A stretch of DNA of 12,374 nucleotides from JACPWY01 sp964603655. Lineage in GTDB: Bacteria > Bdellovibrionota > FAC87 > UBA2466. A program made the translations under genes and the position numbers. Shown in pieces: positions 1 to 6,926 of the stretch (its first letter is position 1; each line of letters starts with the position of its first letter). The stretch spans positions 1-12,374 of the forward strand of contig CAZRVZ010000180.1 in assembly GCA_964603655.1 (NCBI GenBank), in the 5' to 3' direction. The notes beneath the pieces are model-generated. The model had not been told where the DNA came from and did no database searches. It was given only the letters and a program-made list of their open reading frames with translations.

Positions 1-15
1 ACGTCGCCAAACGTC

Positions 16-966
16 TCATGAAATCACACCGGGAATTCTCGTCTGAAGTGTCCCGTCGGAAATCCAGCGCTTGAGCTGATCGGCCGAGAGCTCGGCAGAG
101 TCACCGAGATCCACCTGCCACGGGCGGCACCGCTTCGACATTGACCACGCGCATCGGAGCCGCGACATCAAGATGCGGCTTTTCCACCAAATGCTGAGTG
201 GAGAAAACCGCAAATAGAGTTGCCAGATTTGCGGCGTTTCACGCCCGACCACCAACCACCGCACTAAAAGCCAAAACAATCTAAATCGCGTGAGCTCCGT
301 CAGCCTAATCGCTGAACCACCCCGCCTTCGTAAATAGACGATTGCATCGGTCAGAACCGAGGGTTGTACCCTGTCCAGAAAATACTCGGCCCCCGCGACG
401 TACTTTTCTCTCAGTTGTGGGAAGGCCATCATCCCGCCGGACTCCTCGACGAGCGGTGTATCATCGGAAAGCAGCCTGCTATCCGACTCCTTGAGGAATT
501 CCATGGCGAGAGAGCTCTTTCCGACCCCGGAGGTTCCCAGAAATAAGATTCCCCTGCCTTCTCGGCAGAGCCCCAAACCGTGAACCCGATGAAGCCCGCG
601 TCTTTCGAGCTCTTCCCCGACAACGGAAAGGACGACCGAATGAGCGACCTCGAACGCGATGGACATATCATCGCAAAATATTTCGCACTCACCGGATTCG
701 AATCGGTAGGCCACCCATGCCCGTTCAAAAAAACAGACTCGTCGCTCATCTCCATTGGAAAGAAACAGCGTCGAGGACCGAGTATTAAAGAGCCTTCGCC
801 AATCCTTTGGGCGATCGCCTTCCGGCCGAACGCCAATTGAAAAGGCCGATAGATCCTGGGAGTCGGCGATGAAGTAGCTGAATTCCGCCGATATCTTCTG
901 TACAAGTTCGCCTGGCGCATCGACTTGCAGGCGAATACCGTAAAAGTTAAGAAGAGTGGCGTTCAT
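16..966 (-). CDS. HPr kinase-like P-loop protein
   Basis: 316-residue protein with one nucleotide-binding site of the HPr kinase/phosphorylase type. A His-containing segment (HRVHGLGL, residues 126-133) precedes the P-loop GTSGVGKSS (144-152), and an acidic LLSDD follows at 165-169. This is the order seen in HprK C-terminal domains and in the HprK-related kinases found beside PqqD-like proteins in modified-peptide cassettes (ScmC type). The N-terminal ~110 residues do not look like the HprK N-terminal domain. The C-terminal third (about 225-285) is rich in Arg and Trp and carries no motif I know. No HPr, PTS or PqqD partner is in view, so the substrate is unknown; a true HPr kinase is unlikely. 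The ATG start lacks an obvious Shine-Dalgarno, so initiation may be weak or the start slightly wrong. The gene is complete, with its stop 16 bases from the window edge. I am confident of the fold and not of the role. Confidence 0.8.
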   Translation of the reverse strand: MNATLLNFYGIRLQVDAPGELVQKISAEFSYFIADSQDLSAFSIGVRPEGDRPKDWRRLFNTRSSTLFLSNGDERRVCFFERAWVAYRFESGECEIFCDDMSIAFEVAHSVVLSVVGEELERRGLHRVHGLGLCREGRGILFLGTSGVGKSSLAMEFLKESDSRLLSDDTPLVEESGGMMAFPQLREKYVAGAEYFLDRVQPSVLTDAIVYLRRRGGSAIRLTELTRFRLFWLLVRWLVVGRETPQIWQLYLRFSPLSIWWKSRILMSRLRCAWSMSKRCRPWQVDLGDSAELSADQLKRWISDGTLQTRIPGVIS

Positions 967-1151
967 TCAGACGGGTAGTCAAATCTATTGTTGGGTAACC
1001 GCGGTCTTTAAGTCAAACAGGTTTAAGGTGCCCATCTACTTTTTAGCTGAAAAGTTATTAGAAATAGCGCACCTTTTTTCCTTTAACACTTGAAAATAAA
1101 GGGCGGTACTCTCAGGCGCCCAGTGGTGGCGTGAGAATACGGAGCGCCGCA

Positions 1152-1200
1152 CAAGGTTTAGTCGGTCTATTAGTATGTCCTATCGATTACTTAGTCACCG
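1152..1200 (-). other. Possible 23S rRNA 3'-end relic
   Basis: Read on the minus strand, this stretch contains GACTA, 7 bases, GATAGG, then ATACTAATAGACCGA and CTAAACC. The first two blocks have the same spacing as in the conserved 23S rRNA 3' region, where GACTA precedes GATAGG by 7 bases. The third block matches the nearly universal terminal segment TACTAATAGRCCGAG, which is followed by a CTTRACC-like end. The variable helix normally found between GATAGG and TACTAAT is missing. A GAGAGTA further on (minus strand, about 1107-1113) recalls the 3' part of 5S rRNA, but the rest of a 5S is not there. No functional rRNA gene is present. This could be a decayed fragment or a coincidence. Confidence 0.3.
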
Positions 1201-1343
1201 CCACATCGGTTTGCACACTTCTTTTACGCATGCGATGAAAAGATACACACCCAATGAGGCCCTGCGTAAGTGATTGGCATTCATTGAGGTTATCTCATTC
1301 AGTCGGAGAGGTACTTCACTGTGCCTTTCCGGCATATGGCTTG

Positions 1344-1355
1344 CACTTCGAAGTG
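1344..1355. promoter_or_regulatory. 12-bp palindrome upstream of lipoprotein gene
   Basis: CACTTCGAAGTG is a perfect 12-bp palindrome centred about 48 bp before the ATG of the 865-residue lipoprotein. Its position would suit an operator or a short 5' leader hairpin. No bound factor is known; only the symmetry is observed. Confidence 0.25.
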
Positions 1356-1397
1356 TGTAGGTGAACCGCTTTGATTTTCAGCTAAGGAGAGATCACC

Positions 1398-3995
1398 ATG
1401 ATTCGCAACTCTTTGTACGGCCCAATTTTTGTCATCCTCGCAGGAGTCGTCTTGAGCGGATGCTCCGCCAATAAGGGAGAATGTCGAGGGTCGCTTGCAA
1501 GTGGCACCCCGAACGGCATGGGCGGTCAATGCGTGGTGGAGCAGCCGGTAGCAATACCCGCGCCCATTCCAGAGCCCCATGCAAAAACTTTGTTTCGGTG
1601 CGCCGCCACCCTTCTCGATGCGAGTGGCAACGGAGTCAATAGCGCCTTCGCCGATCAATTGCTTTCATTGAAGGTTGAAGCTACGGGCGGAACCGCTCCG
1701 TATTCGATCCCTTCATTGATTTCGAGTTTTGCCAGCACGACCTCTATTTCCGGATCGTACGTCAATTCGGGGACCACCGATCGCACCGTTGAAAAACGCG
1801 TGGAGGTGCGAGATTCAATCAGCGCAATCGCCACCTGCTCGTTCAGCGTTATTGTAAAACCGGCCGGCACAACAGTGTCTCCCGGCGCCAACCTGGCCTG
1901 TGAAATCCAGGTAAACCCCGCCTCCCCTCGAACCGGAACCGTCACGGCGTTAAAGGTAAAGGTAACCAATGGAAGGGGAGCGACTAGTTTCAGACAGTTG
2001 TATCCGCAGCTGGGATGGAACACTCCGGAATGGACCGTTGCGGTTACCCGTATTTCAGACACCGAGGGCGAGGTTATCGGAGGAATTCAGTACGCCAACG
2101 TCGGTGACCGAATCGTTTCGGCCTCCGTTGAAAACAACTTTCAAGTTGCAATCTGTTCCAAGCGCATCAGCGTGGTTAATCCCGGCCTTCAGGTAACATC
2201 GACCGTGGCGGGTAGCTCGACTCAGGTCGCAAACATCGGGTCCGAGTTTTTACTCAAGGCATTCGTTTCTGGAATGACAGGAACAATCTCGTACCAGTTT
2301 ATGACGAGTGAGCCGAATATCACGATTACGCCGAATCACACGATTACAATGAACGGAGATACCGTTACCGTGCGCGCGACCGATTCCACGTATCACGATT
2401 TTAAGGTTAACGTTCGAGCTACGTCCACCAATGGCGAAACCACTTCTAGCGACATTCAATTGAAATTCACCTCTGGCGTCTCCTTGGCGTGCCGGCTGGA
2501 GTTAACCAACACCCCGATCGTCAATTCGCCTGTAACGATTAGAGCCATTGCAGTGAATAGTCTCGACTCACTCGAAATCACTCAGGTTACAGCCATTAAT
2601 TTTTCGATGCGTCCATTTCTCAACGCCAATCCGTTTTCACTCACATTCCCTTTCGCTGGAACACAGCTGGTTTTGGTTAGGGCTCGCTCTGCCAGCACCG
2701 GAGTCCCGTGCAACTTAGATACTTCGCTGAGCATCTTGTTTAGCGTCATGGAGCGACAGCTCACGTGTGATGTCTCCTCGGGACCAAACAGCAGCGCCGC
2801 ATCGGGAACGGTTTCTAAAATTCAGGTTACGATGCCACGCGGTGCCGGGTCGGGTCCGTTCGAACTCGTAGAAGTTCGAAGCACGCTCGCCGAAACCAGT
2901 CTTTATAACAGCGATACTTCGGCGCTCTGGCAAAGGGTTTCGTTCCGGCGACCGGGCAGTCATACGGTAACCGCAAGAGTTCGCGACCGAGTCGATGGCC
3001 GAGTCGCTGAATGCTCATCGATTCACATTGCGCGCAGGGCGGATGCCTTCGCTGCCGGCGCTGACAAATATAGCCCACCTCGAGTCAGCGTATTTGCGGG
3101 CGCAAACGCCACACTCTCTCGCAGCTTTCTTGCTTTCGATAGCAGTTTCACAGGCGGTGTCCGAGTCGCAATGGGCGATGTCGATGGCGACGGTTCGACC
3201 GAGCTAATTGCTGGTGGTGGTTACAATCCAGGTTCGGCATTTGGTCCCCGTATCCGCGTGTTTCATGGAGCTGATTTGAATGTCCTCAGAGACTTCCAAC
3301 CATTCTCGGGAGTCTCCATGCGCGACGTTTATGTGGCCGCGGGCGATGTTGATGGCGACGGCAAGTCGGAAATTGTTGCCGGATCCGGCTGCTCGGCTGG
3401 TCAACCAAGAGTTCGCATTTTTAACGGTGTTACCAACTCACTCACCCATGAATTTTTCCCGTATGGGTCCTCTGGCACCGGTTCCCGCGTCGCAGTCGGC
3501 GATGTGAACGGAGATGGTTACGCCGACATCGTGACGGCGCCCTGTTCAGGCAGTGACATTCACATTTATAGCGGCAGGGACTTTTCGCTCGTCCGCAGCA
3601 TTACTGCATATCCCTCGAGCAACCGGGAATCCCACATCGCGGTCGGCGACGTGAACGGCGACGGTTACGCCGACATCGTGACGGGTGGCAACGGCACATC
3701 AGGCGATCGCGAGTTTACGAAGGTGTTCGATGGCCGAAACGGAATTCAGATTCTGAGTATCGCGCCGTTCCCCAGCTTTGCTTACGACTCACGGGTTGCC
3801 GTGGGCGATGCGAATGGCGACGGAATCGCCGAAATCCTCATCGCGGCCGGTGGCCACGTTCCTGGTTATCCGGAAATCAAAACCTTCAGCGGCCAATCGG
3901 GACTAACGGTCCCCTGCGCAGCCGGTAATTTCCGTCCCTTCGGGACCGCCATTTACGGAAATATTTTTATCGCCGCCGGCGTCGGCGGGCTTTAA
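1398..3995 (+). CDS. Modular lipoprotein with FG-GAP repeats
   Basis: 865-residue exported lipoprotein. A hydrophobic signal peptide ends in the lipobox LSGC (lipidated Cys22). After a Pro-rich linker (about 46-60) come about five beta-rich modules of roughly 100 residues. Four carry an N-terminal and a C-terminal Cys (68/147, 168/253, 365/438, 457/539); the third has none. They look like Ig-like or PKD-like folds. The C-terminal ~300 residues carry five FG-GAP/VCBS-type calcium loops, GDVDGDG or variants, at 593, 649, 701, 750 and 803, spaced 49-56 residues apart. These normally form beta-propeller blades. The chain ends in FIAAGVGGL, the strand that would lead into a sixth loop, which may simply close the propeller. 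The start is fixed by an AAGGAGA Shine-Dalgarno 7-8 bases before ATG. The likely site is the outer membrane or cell surface, with an adhesive or binding role; the ligand is unknown. The gene converges on the AIPR gene with a 13-bp gap and no visible terminator. Confidence 0.85.
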   Translation: MIRNSLYGPIFVILAGVVLSGCSANKGECRGSLASGTPNGMGGQCVVEQPVAIPAPIPEPHAKTLFRCAATLLDASGNGVNSAFADQLLSLKVEATGGTAPYSIPSLISSFASTTSISGSYVNSGTTDRTVEKRVEVRDSISAIATCSFSVIVKPAGTTVSPGANLACEIQVNPASPRTGTVTALKVKVTNGRGATSFRQLYPQLGWNTPEWTVAVTRISDTEGEVIGGIQYANVGDRIVSASVENNFQVAICSKRISVVNPGLQVTSTVAGSSTQVANIGSEFLLKAFVSGMTGTISYQFMTSEPNITITPNHTITMNGDTVTVRATDSTYHDFKVNVRATSTNGETTSSDIQLKFTSGVSLACRLELTNTPIVNSPVTIRAIAVNSLDSLEITQVTAINFSMRPFLNANPFSLTFPFAGTQLVLVRARSASTGVPCNLDTSLSILFSVMERQLTCDVSSGPNSSAASGTVSKIQVTMPRGAGSGPFELVEVRSTLAETSLYNSDTSALWQRVSFRRPGSHTVTARVRDRVDGRVAECSSIHIARRADAFAAGADKYSPPRVSVFAGANATLSRSFLAFDSSFTGGVRVAMGDVDGDGSTELIAGGGYNPGSAFGPRIRVFHGADLNVLRDFQPFSGVSMRDVYVAAGDVDGDGKSEIVAGSGCSAGQPRVRIFNGVTNSLTHEFFPYGSSGTGSRVAVGDVNGDGYADIVTAPCSGSDIHIYSGRDFSLVRSITAYPSSNRESHIAVGDVNGDGYADIVTGGNGTSGDREFTKVFDGRNGIQILSIAPFPSFAYDSRVAVGDANGDGIAEILIAAGGHVPGYPEIKTFSGQSGLTVPCAAGNFRPFGTAIYGNIFIAAGVGGL

Positions 3996-4008
3996 CGTGC
4001 GCCGTTTC

Positions 4009-5802
4009 TTACTTAGCGAAAACATCGAGATCGGTCAGGCGAAGTTTTCGGAGTGCGCTGTCGATGCTGTCCTTATCGGTTGGGGGGCGCCAGGCGGCCT
4101 TCACCGAATCGTACCAAACATCCACCAACATCTGCTGCAATCCGGTGGATTGATGGCGCATGAGACGCTTGAGCTCGGCACGCAATTGATGAGTCGGCGG
4201 GAATCGATTGATAACGCTCACGCCGTATTCGTGAATCAGATTGGGCTCGTGGCGGCTGATATAGCGGGCCAGGATTCGAACAGCCGGAAAACGAAAACCG
4301 GTCGAGCTCATCGCCTCTAGCTTTGAACTCTCCTCGCGAATATCCCTTAAGACGAGCGGAGTGACCTTCATCAGATTTCTCAAGAAAACCAGAAGTTCGA
4401 GATTGCCGATATGCGACGCCGAAAAGAGCCTTTTATACTGAGCATCCTCAAAAAGATCCGAGATTTTAGTGGCCACCGAAAGTGCCGGCTGAACGCCGGC
4501 GGTGGCGATAGCCTGGGCTAGCTCCTCCATCGTCAGCGGACCCTCGAGGCTGTTCCCATAATCTTGCCCCAGGCGCACGCTGTCGGATTTTCGCATGTTA
4601 TCGAACGCCCCTTCCTGGCGCTCGAAAAATATTTTCATGCCGCGTAACCGTTCGCCCAGTTCCAGTTGCACGGGATCATTAGACCGAAAGGCGGAGGTGC
4701 GAATCGCGCTCTGGCGATTATTACTGACGGTTACATTGCGGATCAACTCTTCGTCCGAGGCGACGATGATGCGCAATGGAACGGGAATCTCTTCCCAAAG
4801 TTTTGCGTCGATATTGTCACCCAGGTAGTTGTGTTTGAAGAGATAGGCGTTTTTAATAGTCTGGCAACCGTTGAGAATGCTGGGTTCGCGAATCTCGACC
4901 CGATCTTTTTTTACCGTTGCTGAAAGCGTGTAGAGTGTGACGCCATTATGAAATATGGCGAAATTGTAGGCCGGAGTACGTTCGGATTTGGCAAGGCGCT
5001 TGTCGCAAATGCTGCGCAATGTTTCGCGCATGTAGCGGGCCGGCCCCTTTTCGAACGATTTATAAAGGAATGCCCGAACATTTTTTGAAAAAAGCTGATC
5101 GCCGTAGGTTTCATAAAGCCGGACCAGATCGGCCAGGCGTCCGATACCCACGTAATATTCCACCGAGTCGTTCGTTAGAAGCTGTACGGTGTCGAATGTC
5201 AGTTCCTGGGCCTCGGCCGGCACGTGACCACCACTTAAGGTTGGGCTGATACCCGATGGGCCCATGAGCTGAAGCACTACATGGTGCGACCCGAGGAGTG
5301 AACGGCAGAGCGAATCGAACCGGGCCTTTGTCGTCTGGAACGCGTTCCACAGAATCTCACTCGGCTCTTCACTTAAATGCAGCACATAAAAATTCACCTT
5401 CAAATTGCGCAATTCCTTGGGATTATCCCGCAAGGTACCCAGCAACCGGCTCAAGGCATTATTCTCGACCGTCACATCGGGTGTCTTGCCTTTCAACCAC
5501 GGCGAGATTTCCCGCATCGCTTTTTCAAAACCGGTCACGGCCGAACGGATTTCGGTTCGACCATCGGTCATCAGAGCCCTGACAATGTGCAGAGTCGATG
5601 CGCGCGAGCTTTCTTCAAGATGAAAACCATCCAGCCCCATCGATGCTCCCCCGCCTTCACAGCGGGCATTGGAATCGAGAGCCGAGAGCTGAAATGTTTT
5701 CGACAGCCACCACGCCGCAAAGGCATCGTCAGAGGTCCGTCCGATCGGGTGATTCTTGTAATGTTCGGCGACTTGCGCACAGATAAGGTCTTTTTTAGCC
5801 AT
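4009..5802 (-). CDS. AIPR family (phage abortive infection) protein
   Basis: 597-residue protein of the AIPR family (abortive infection phage resistance). The diagnostic core lies at about 236-400: LFSKNVRAFL (238-246 region), then NFAIFHNGVTL (280-290), EPSILNGCQTIKNA (306-319) and VTVSNNRQSAIR (357-368). These match the family pattern of FxxxNVRxFL, FxxxNNGIT and IVNGxQT. The N-terminus (about 50-85) resembles the restriction-endonuclease-like domain often found in these proteins, with GLDGF at 56-60. However, the usual Q-x-K of the next strand reads R-A-L (75-77), so the nuclease centre looks degenerate. The ATG has a good Shine-Dalgarno (GAGGAG, 7 bases upstream). The leader carries a REP-like palindrome and a strong hairpin. 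The gene is transcribed away from a four-helix membrane protein, with an intact MNT-HEPN pair 0.7 kb beyond the start. A defence role is inferred from the family and is not shown here. Confidence 0.85.
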   Translation of the reverse strand: MAKKDLICAQVAEHYKNHPIGRTSDDAFAAWWLSKTFQLSALDSNARCEGGGASMGLDGFHLEESSRASTLHIVRALMTDGRTEIRSAVTGFEKAMREISPWLKGKTPDVTVENNALSRLLGTLRDNPKELRNLKVNFYVLHLSEEPSEILWNAFQTTKARFDSLCRSLLGSHHVVLQLMGPSGISPTLSGGHVPAEAQELTFDTVQLLTNDSVEYYVGIGRLADLVRLYETYGDQLFSKNVRAFLYKSFEKGPARYMRETLRSICDKRLAKSERTPAYNFAIFHNGVTLYTLSATVKKDRVEIREPSILNGCQTIKNAYLFKHNYLGDNIDAKLWEEIPVPLRIIVASDEELIRNVTVSNNRQSAIRTSAFRSNDPVQLELGERLRGMKIFFERQEGAFDNMRKSDSVRLGQDYGNSLEGPLTMEELAQAIATAGVQPALSVATKISDLFEDAQYKRLFSASHIGNLELLVFLRNLMKVTPLVLRDIREESSKLEAMSSTGFRFPAVRILARYISRHEPNLIHEYGVSVINRFPPTHQLRAELKRLMRHQSTGLQQMLVDVWYDSVKAAWRPPTDKDSIDSALRKLRLTDLDVFAK

Positions 5803-5827
5803 GGGTCTCCTCTACAGTTTTCACCAA

Positions 5828-5849
5828 GATCCTTCGCTTCGCTCAGGAT
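5828..5849. repeat. REP-like interspersed palindrome
   Basis: An imperfect palindrome (ATCCT ... AGGAT around a TCGCTTCGCTC core) of the type scattered in many bacterial genomes, usually read as AGATCCTTCGCTTCGCTCAG. On the minus strand it gives the familiar spurious peptide SEAKDL. It sits in the leader of the AIPR gene, 26 bases before its start codon. Recognition is from memory of this widespread motif; only one copy is in the window. Confidence 0.6.
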
Positions 5850-5876
5850 AGTTTTTGCGCGTTCCGTGCAAAAACT
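5850..5876. other. Strong hairpin in AIPR leader
   Basis: AGTTTTTGC (5850-5858) pairs perfectly with GCAAAAACT (5868-5876). A G-T wobble and a C-G pair extend the stem to 11 bp around the 5-base loop 5861-5865. It directly abuts the REP-like palindrome and lies 48 bases upstream of the AIPR ATG. In the AIPR direction no T-tract follows it, so a leader structure is more likely than a terminator. It may also be the second arm of a bipartite repeat element. Confidence 0.55.
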
Positions 5877-5904
5877 ACTTATGGCCGCAAATTTCAGAAG
5901 GATC

Positions 5905-5958
5905 AACCAAAAACATAGTATACTTAAATTAATGGAAGTATTGAATAATATTGACCCT
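5905..5958. promoter_or_regulatory. AT-rich divergent promoter region
   Basis: This stretch is clearly more AT-rich than its surroundings and separates the AIPR gene (leftward) from the membrane-protein gene (rightward). The palindrome AGTATACT (5917-5924) supplies a TATACT -10 box on both strands, and a second candidate, TAATAT, is at 5946-5951. The -35 matches are poor on both sides. Shared control of the two genes is plausible but not proven. Confidence 0.4.
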
Positions 5959-5971
5959 TAAGGAGGTCCCA

Positions 5972-6400
5972 ATGTTTTGTAATCTTTGTTATGGACTCAA
6001 TCTGAAACGCCTTATCGCGGCCATCATTGCAGTCTATGCCTTTATCTTTGTCTCCGATTACTGCATCCACGGGCTCTGGCTGGCTGAGACATACAAAGAC
6101 ACCGCCCCGCTCTGGCGACCGGAAGCGGAAATGGCAGGTTACATGGCTTTCATGCTTATCGGACAACTCCTGGTTTCAGTCTTTCCCACCATCATGTTTG
6201 CCAAAGGGTACGAGGGTAAGGGGATTGGCGAGGGTATTCGGTTCGGCCTTCTCATCGGCTTCTTTGGAGCCGGGTACTCCTTTGTCCAATACGCCGTGAC
6301 GCCTCTCCCGCCGTTTTTGCTGTGGGCCTGGTCCGGCGCCGGGATAGTGCAGGGAGTGGGTGCCGGTATTATTGCCAGTCTTGTTTACAAGAAGGCTTAG
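5972..6400 (+). CDS. Small four-helix membrane protein
   Basis: 142-residue integral membrane protein with four likely transmembrane segments at about 14-32, 55-76, 87-109 and 113-138. Between helices 1 and 2 is a conserved-looking loop, SDYCIHGLWLAETY and LWRPEAEM, containing His33, two Trp and several acidic residues. Helices 3 and 4 are Gly-rich. This pattern recalls small uncharacterised four-helix families, but I cannot assign one with confidence. The start at 5972 is preferred over an upstream TTG at 5951 because a perfect AAGGAGG (5960-5966) lies 5 bases before this ATG. The gene is divergent from AIPR across a 169-bp spacer and is followed after 82 bp by the MntA/HepT pair on the same strand. 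It could be an effector or accessory of the AIPR gene, or an unrelated inner-membrane protein; the sequence does not decide. Confidence 0.75.
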   Translation: MFCNLCYGLNLKRLIAAIIAVYAFIFVSDYCIHGLWLAETYKDTAPLWRPEAEMAGYMAFMLIGQLLVSVFPTIMFAKGYEGKGIGEGIRFGLLIGFFGAGYSFVQYAVTPLPPFLLWAWSGAGIVQGVGAGIIASLVYKKA

Positions 6401-6482
6401 TCTGCAACGAAAAGCGCGGGTAGAAACCGGCTTGTACTCTTAAAACCCCTCAAACGGTCCGGCTTGTTTCTCCAAGATCGCT

Positions 6483-6926
6483 GTGTTACGACAAGTTTTA
6501 TTGGGGGACTTATGCGAGCTTTTTGTGTCAAATAAGCCTCTAACAACTCTAAGTAAAAGGCTTCCTCAGCATTTTGAATGGTCGGCAGATCAGTTGTTGG
6601 GAATAGAAATTTCGCAACGTCTTAGACGGTGTCCCCCGTTTCTCTGCCAGCTGGTTGAAAAAGCGGTAGAAATTGTTGATCCGAATAAGGTGTGGATTTT
6701 TGGTTCCAGGGCGCGCGGTGATCACAGAAAACTATCTGACTACGATCTGGCATTCGATGTTTCTCCAGAAATGATCATAAAGTGGACCGACTTCGCGGTT
6801 GAAAAAAAAGATTCCATTCAGACGCTTTTGCCGCAAGATTGGATATTGTTTTCCAGCGCCCCGTCCGGGTTAAAAAAGCAGATTTTAAAAGAAGGAATTC
6901 TGATTTATGAAAAGGTCCAAAAATAA
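6483..6926 (+). CDS. mntA: MntA-type nucleotidyltransferase antitoxin
   Basis: 147-residue minimal nucleotidyltransferase (MNT, HI0073/MntA type). The catalytic motif GSX10DXD is intact: FGSRARG at 73-79, then SDYDLAFD at 85-92, giving Gly74, Ser75, Asp86 and Asp88. Asp119 in PQDWILF is the likely third carboxylate. The C-terminus, ILKEGILIYE, is typical of the family. MntA antitoxins neutralise HepT by transferring AMP from ATP to a Tyr of the toxin. The reading frame overlaps hepT by 20 bp, which implies translational coupling. The start is uncertain: GTG at 6483 has no Shine-Dalgarno, and about 40 residues precede the usual family N-terminus. In-frame alternatives are TTG 6501 and GTG 6525, both with poor ribosome sites. 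By eye the gene is more AT-rich than its neighbours, which fits horizontal transfer of the pair. Confidence 0.85.
   Translation: MLRQVLLGDLCELFVSNKPLTTLSKRLPQHFEWSADQLLGIEISQRLRRCPPFLCQLVEKAVEIVDPNKVWIFGSRARGDHRKLSDYDLAFDVSPEMIIKWTDFAVEKKDSIQTLLPQDWILFSSAPSGLKKQILKEGILIYEKVQK

Larger units (their letters stand above)
967..1397. other. Structured divergent spacer without genes
   Basis: 431 bp between the leftward HprK-like gene and the rightward lipoprotein gene, with no credible ORF. It holds several inverted repeats. (a) A 7-bp stem, 1025-1031 with 1069-1075, encloses a second 6-bp hairpin (1038-1043 with 1050-1055) and runs into T6 on the + strand (1074-1079). (b) A bulged hairpin occupies 1110-1136. 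(c) A 6-bp stem TCTTTT/AAAAGA flanks a CGCATGCG core near 1219-1242. (d) A 12-bp palindrome lies at 1344-1355. The minus strand at about 1152-1200 resembles the conserved 23S rRNA 3' terminus. Promoters for both flanking genes should lie here, but I could not pick convincing -35/-10 pairs. Confidence 0.6.

Noticed and set aside
691..709. GGATTCGAATCGG resembles a tRNA T-loop
   Set aside because: It lies inside the HprK-like gene and no acceptor, D or anticodon arms can be drawn around it; the 10-bp palindrome explains the look.
5308..5325. GGTTCGATTC on the minus strand resembles a tRNA T-loop
   Set aside because: It is within the AIPR coding sequence and no cloverleaf or CCA end is present.
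5571..5906. Minus-strand 111-codon open frame overlapping the AIPR start
   Set aside because: It is in another frame of the AIPR gene and includes the translated REP-like repeat (SEAKDL), a known source of spurious proteins.
5377..5961. Plus-strand 194-codon open frame opposite AIPR
   Set aside because: It is a shadow of the well-supported AIPR gene; it has no ribosome site and no family features.
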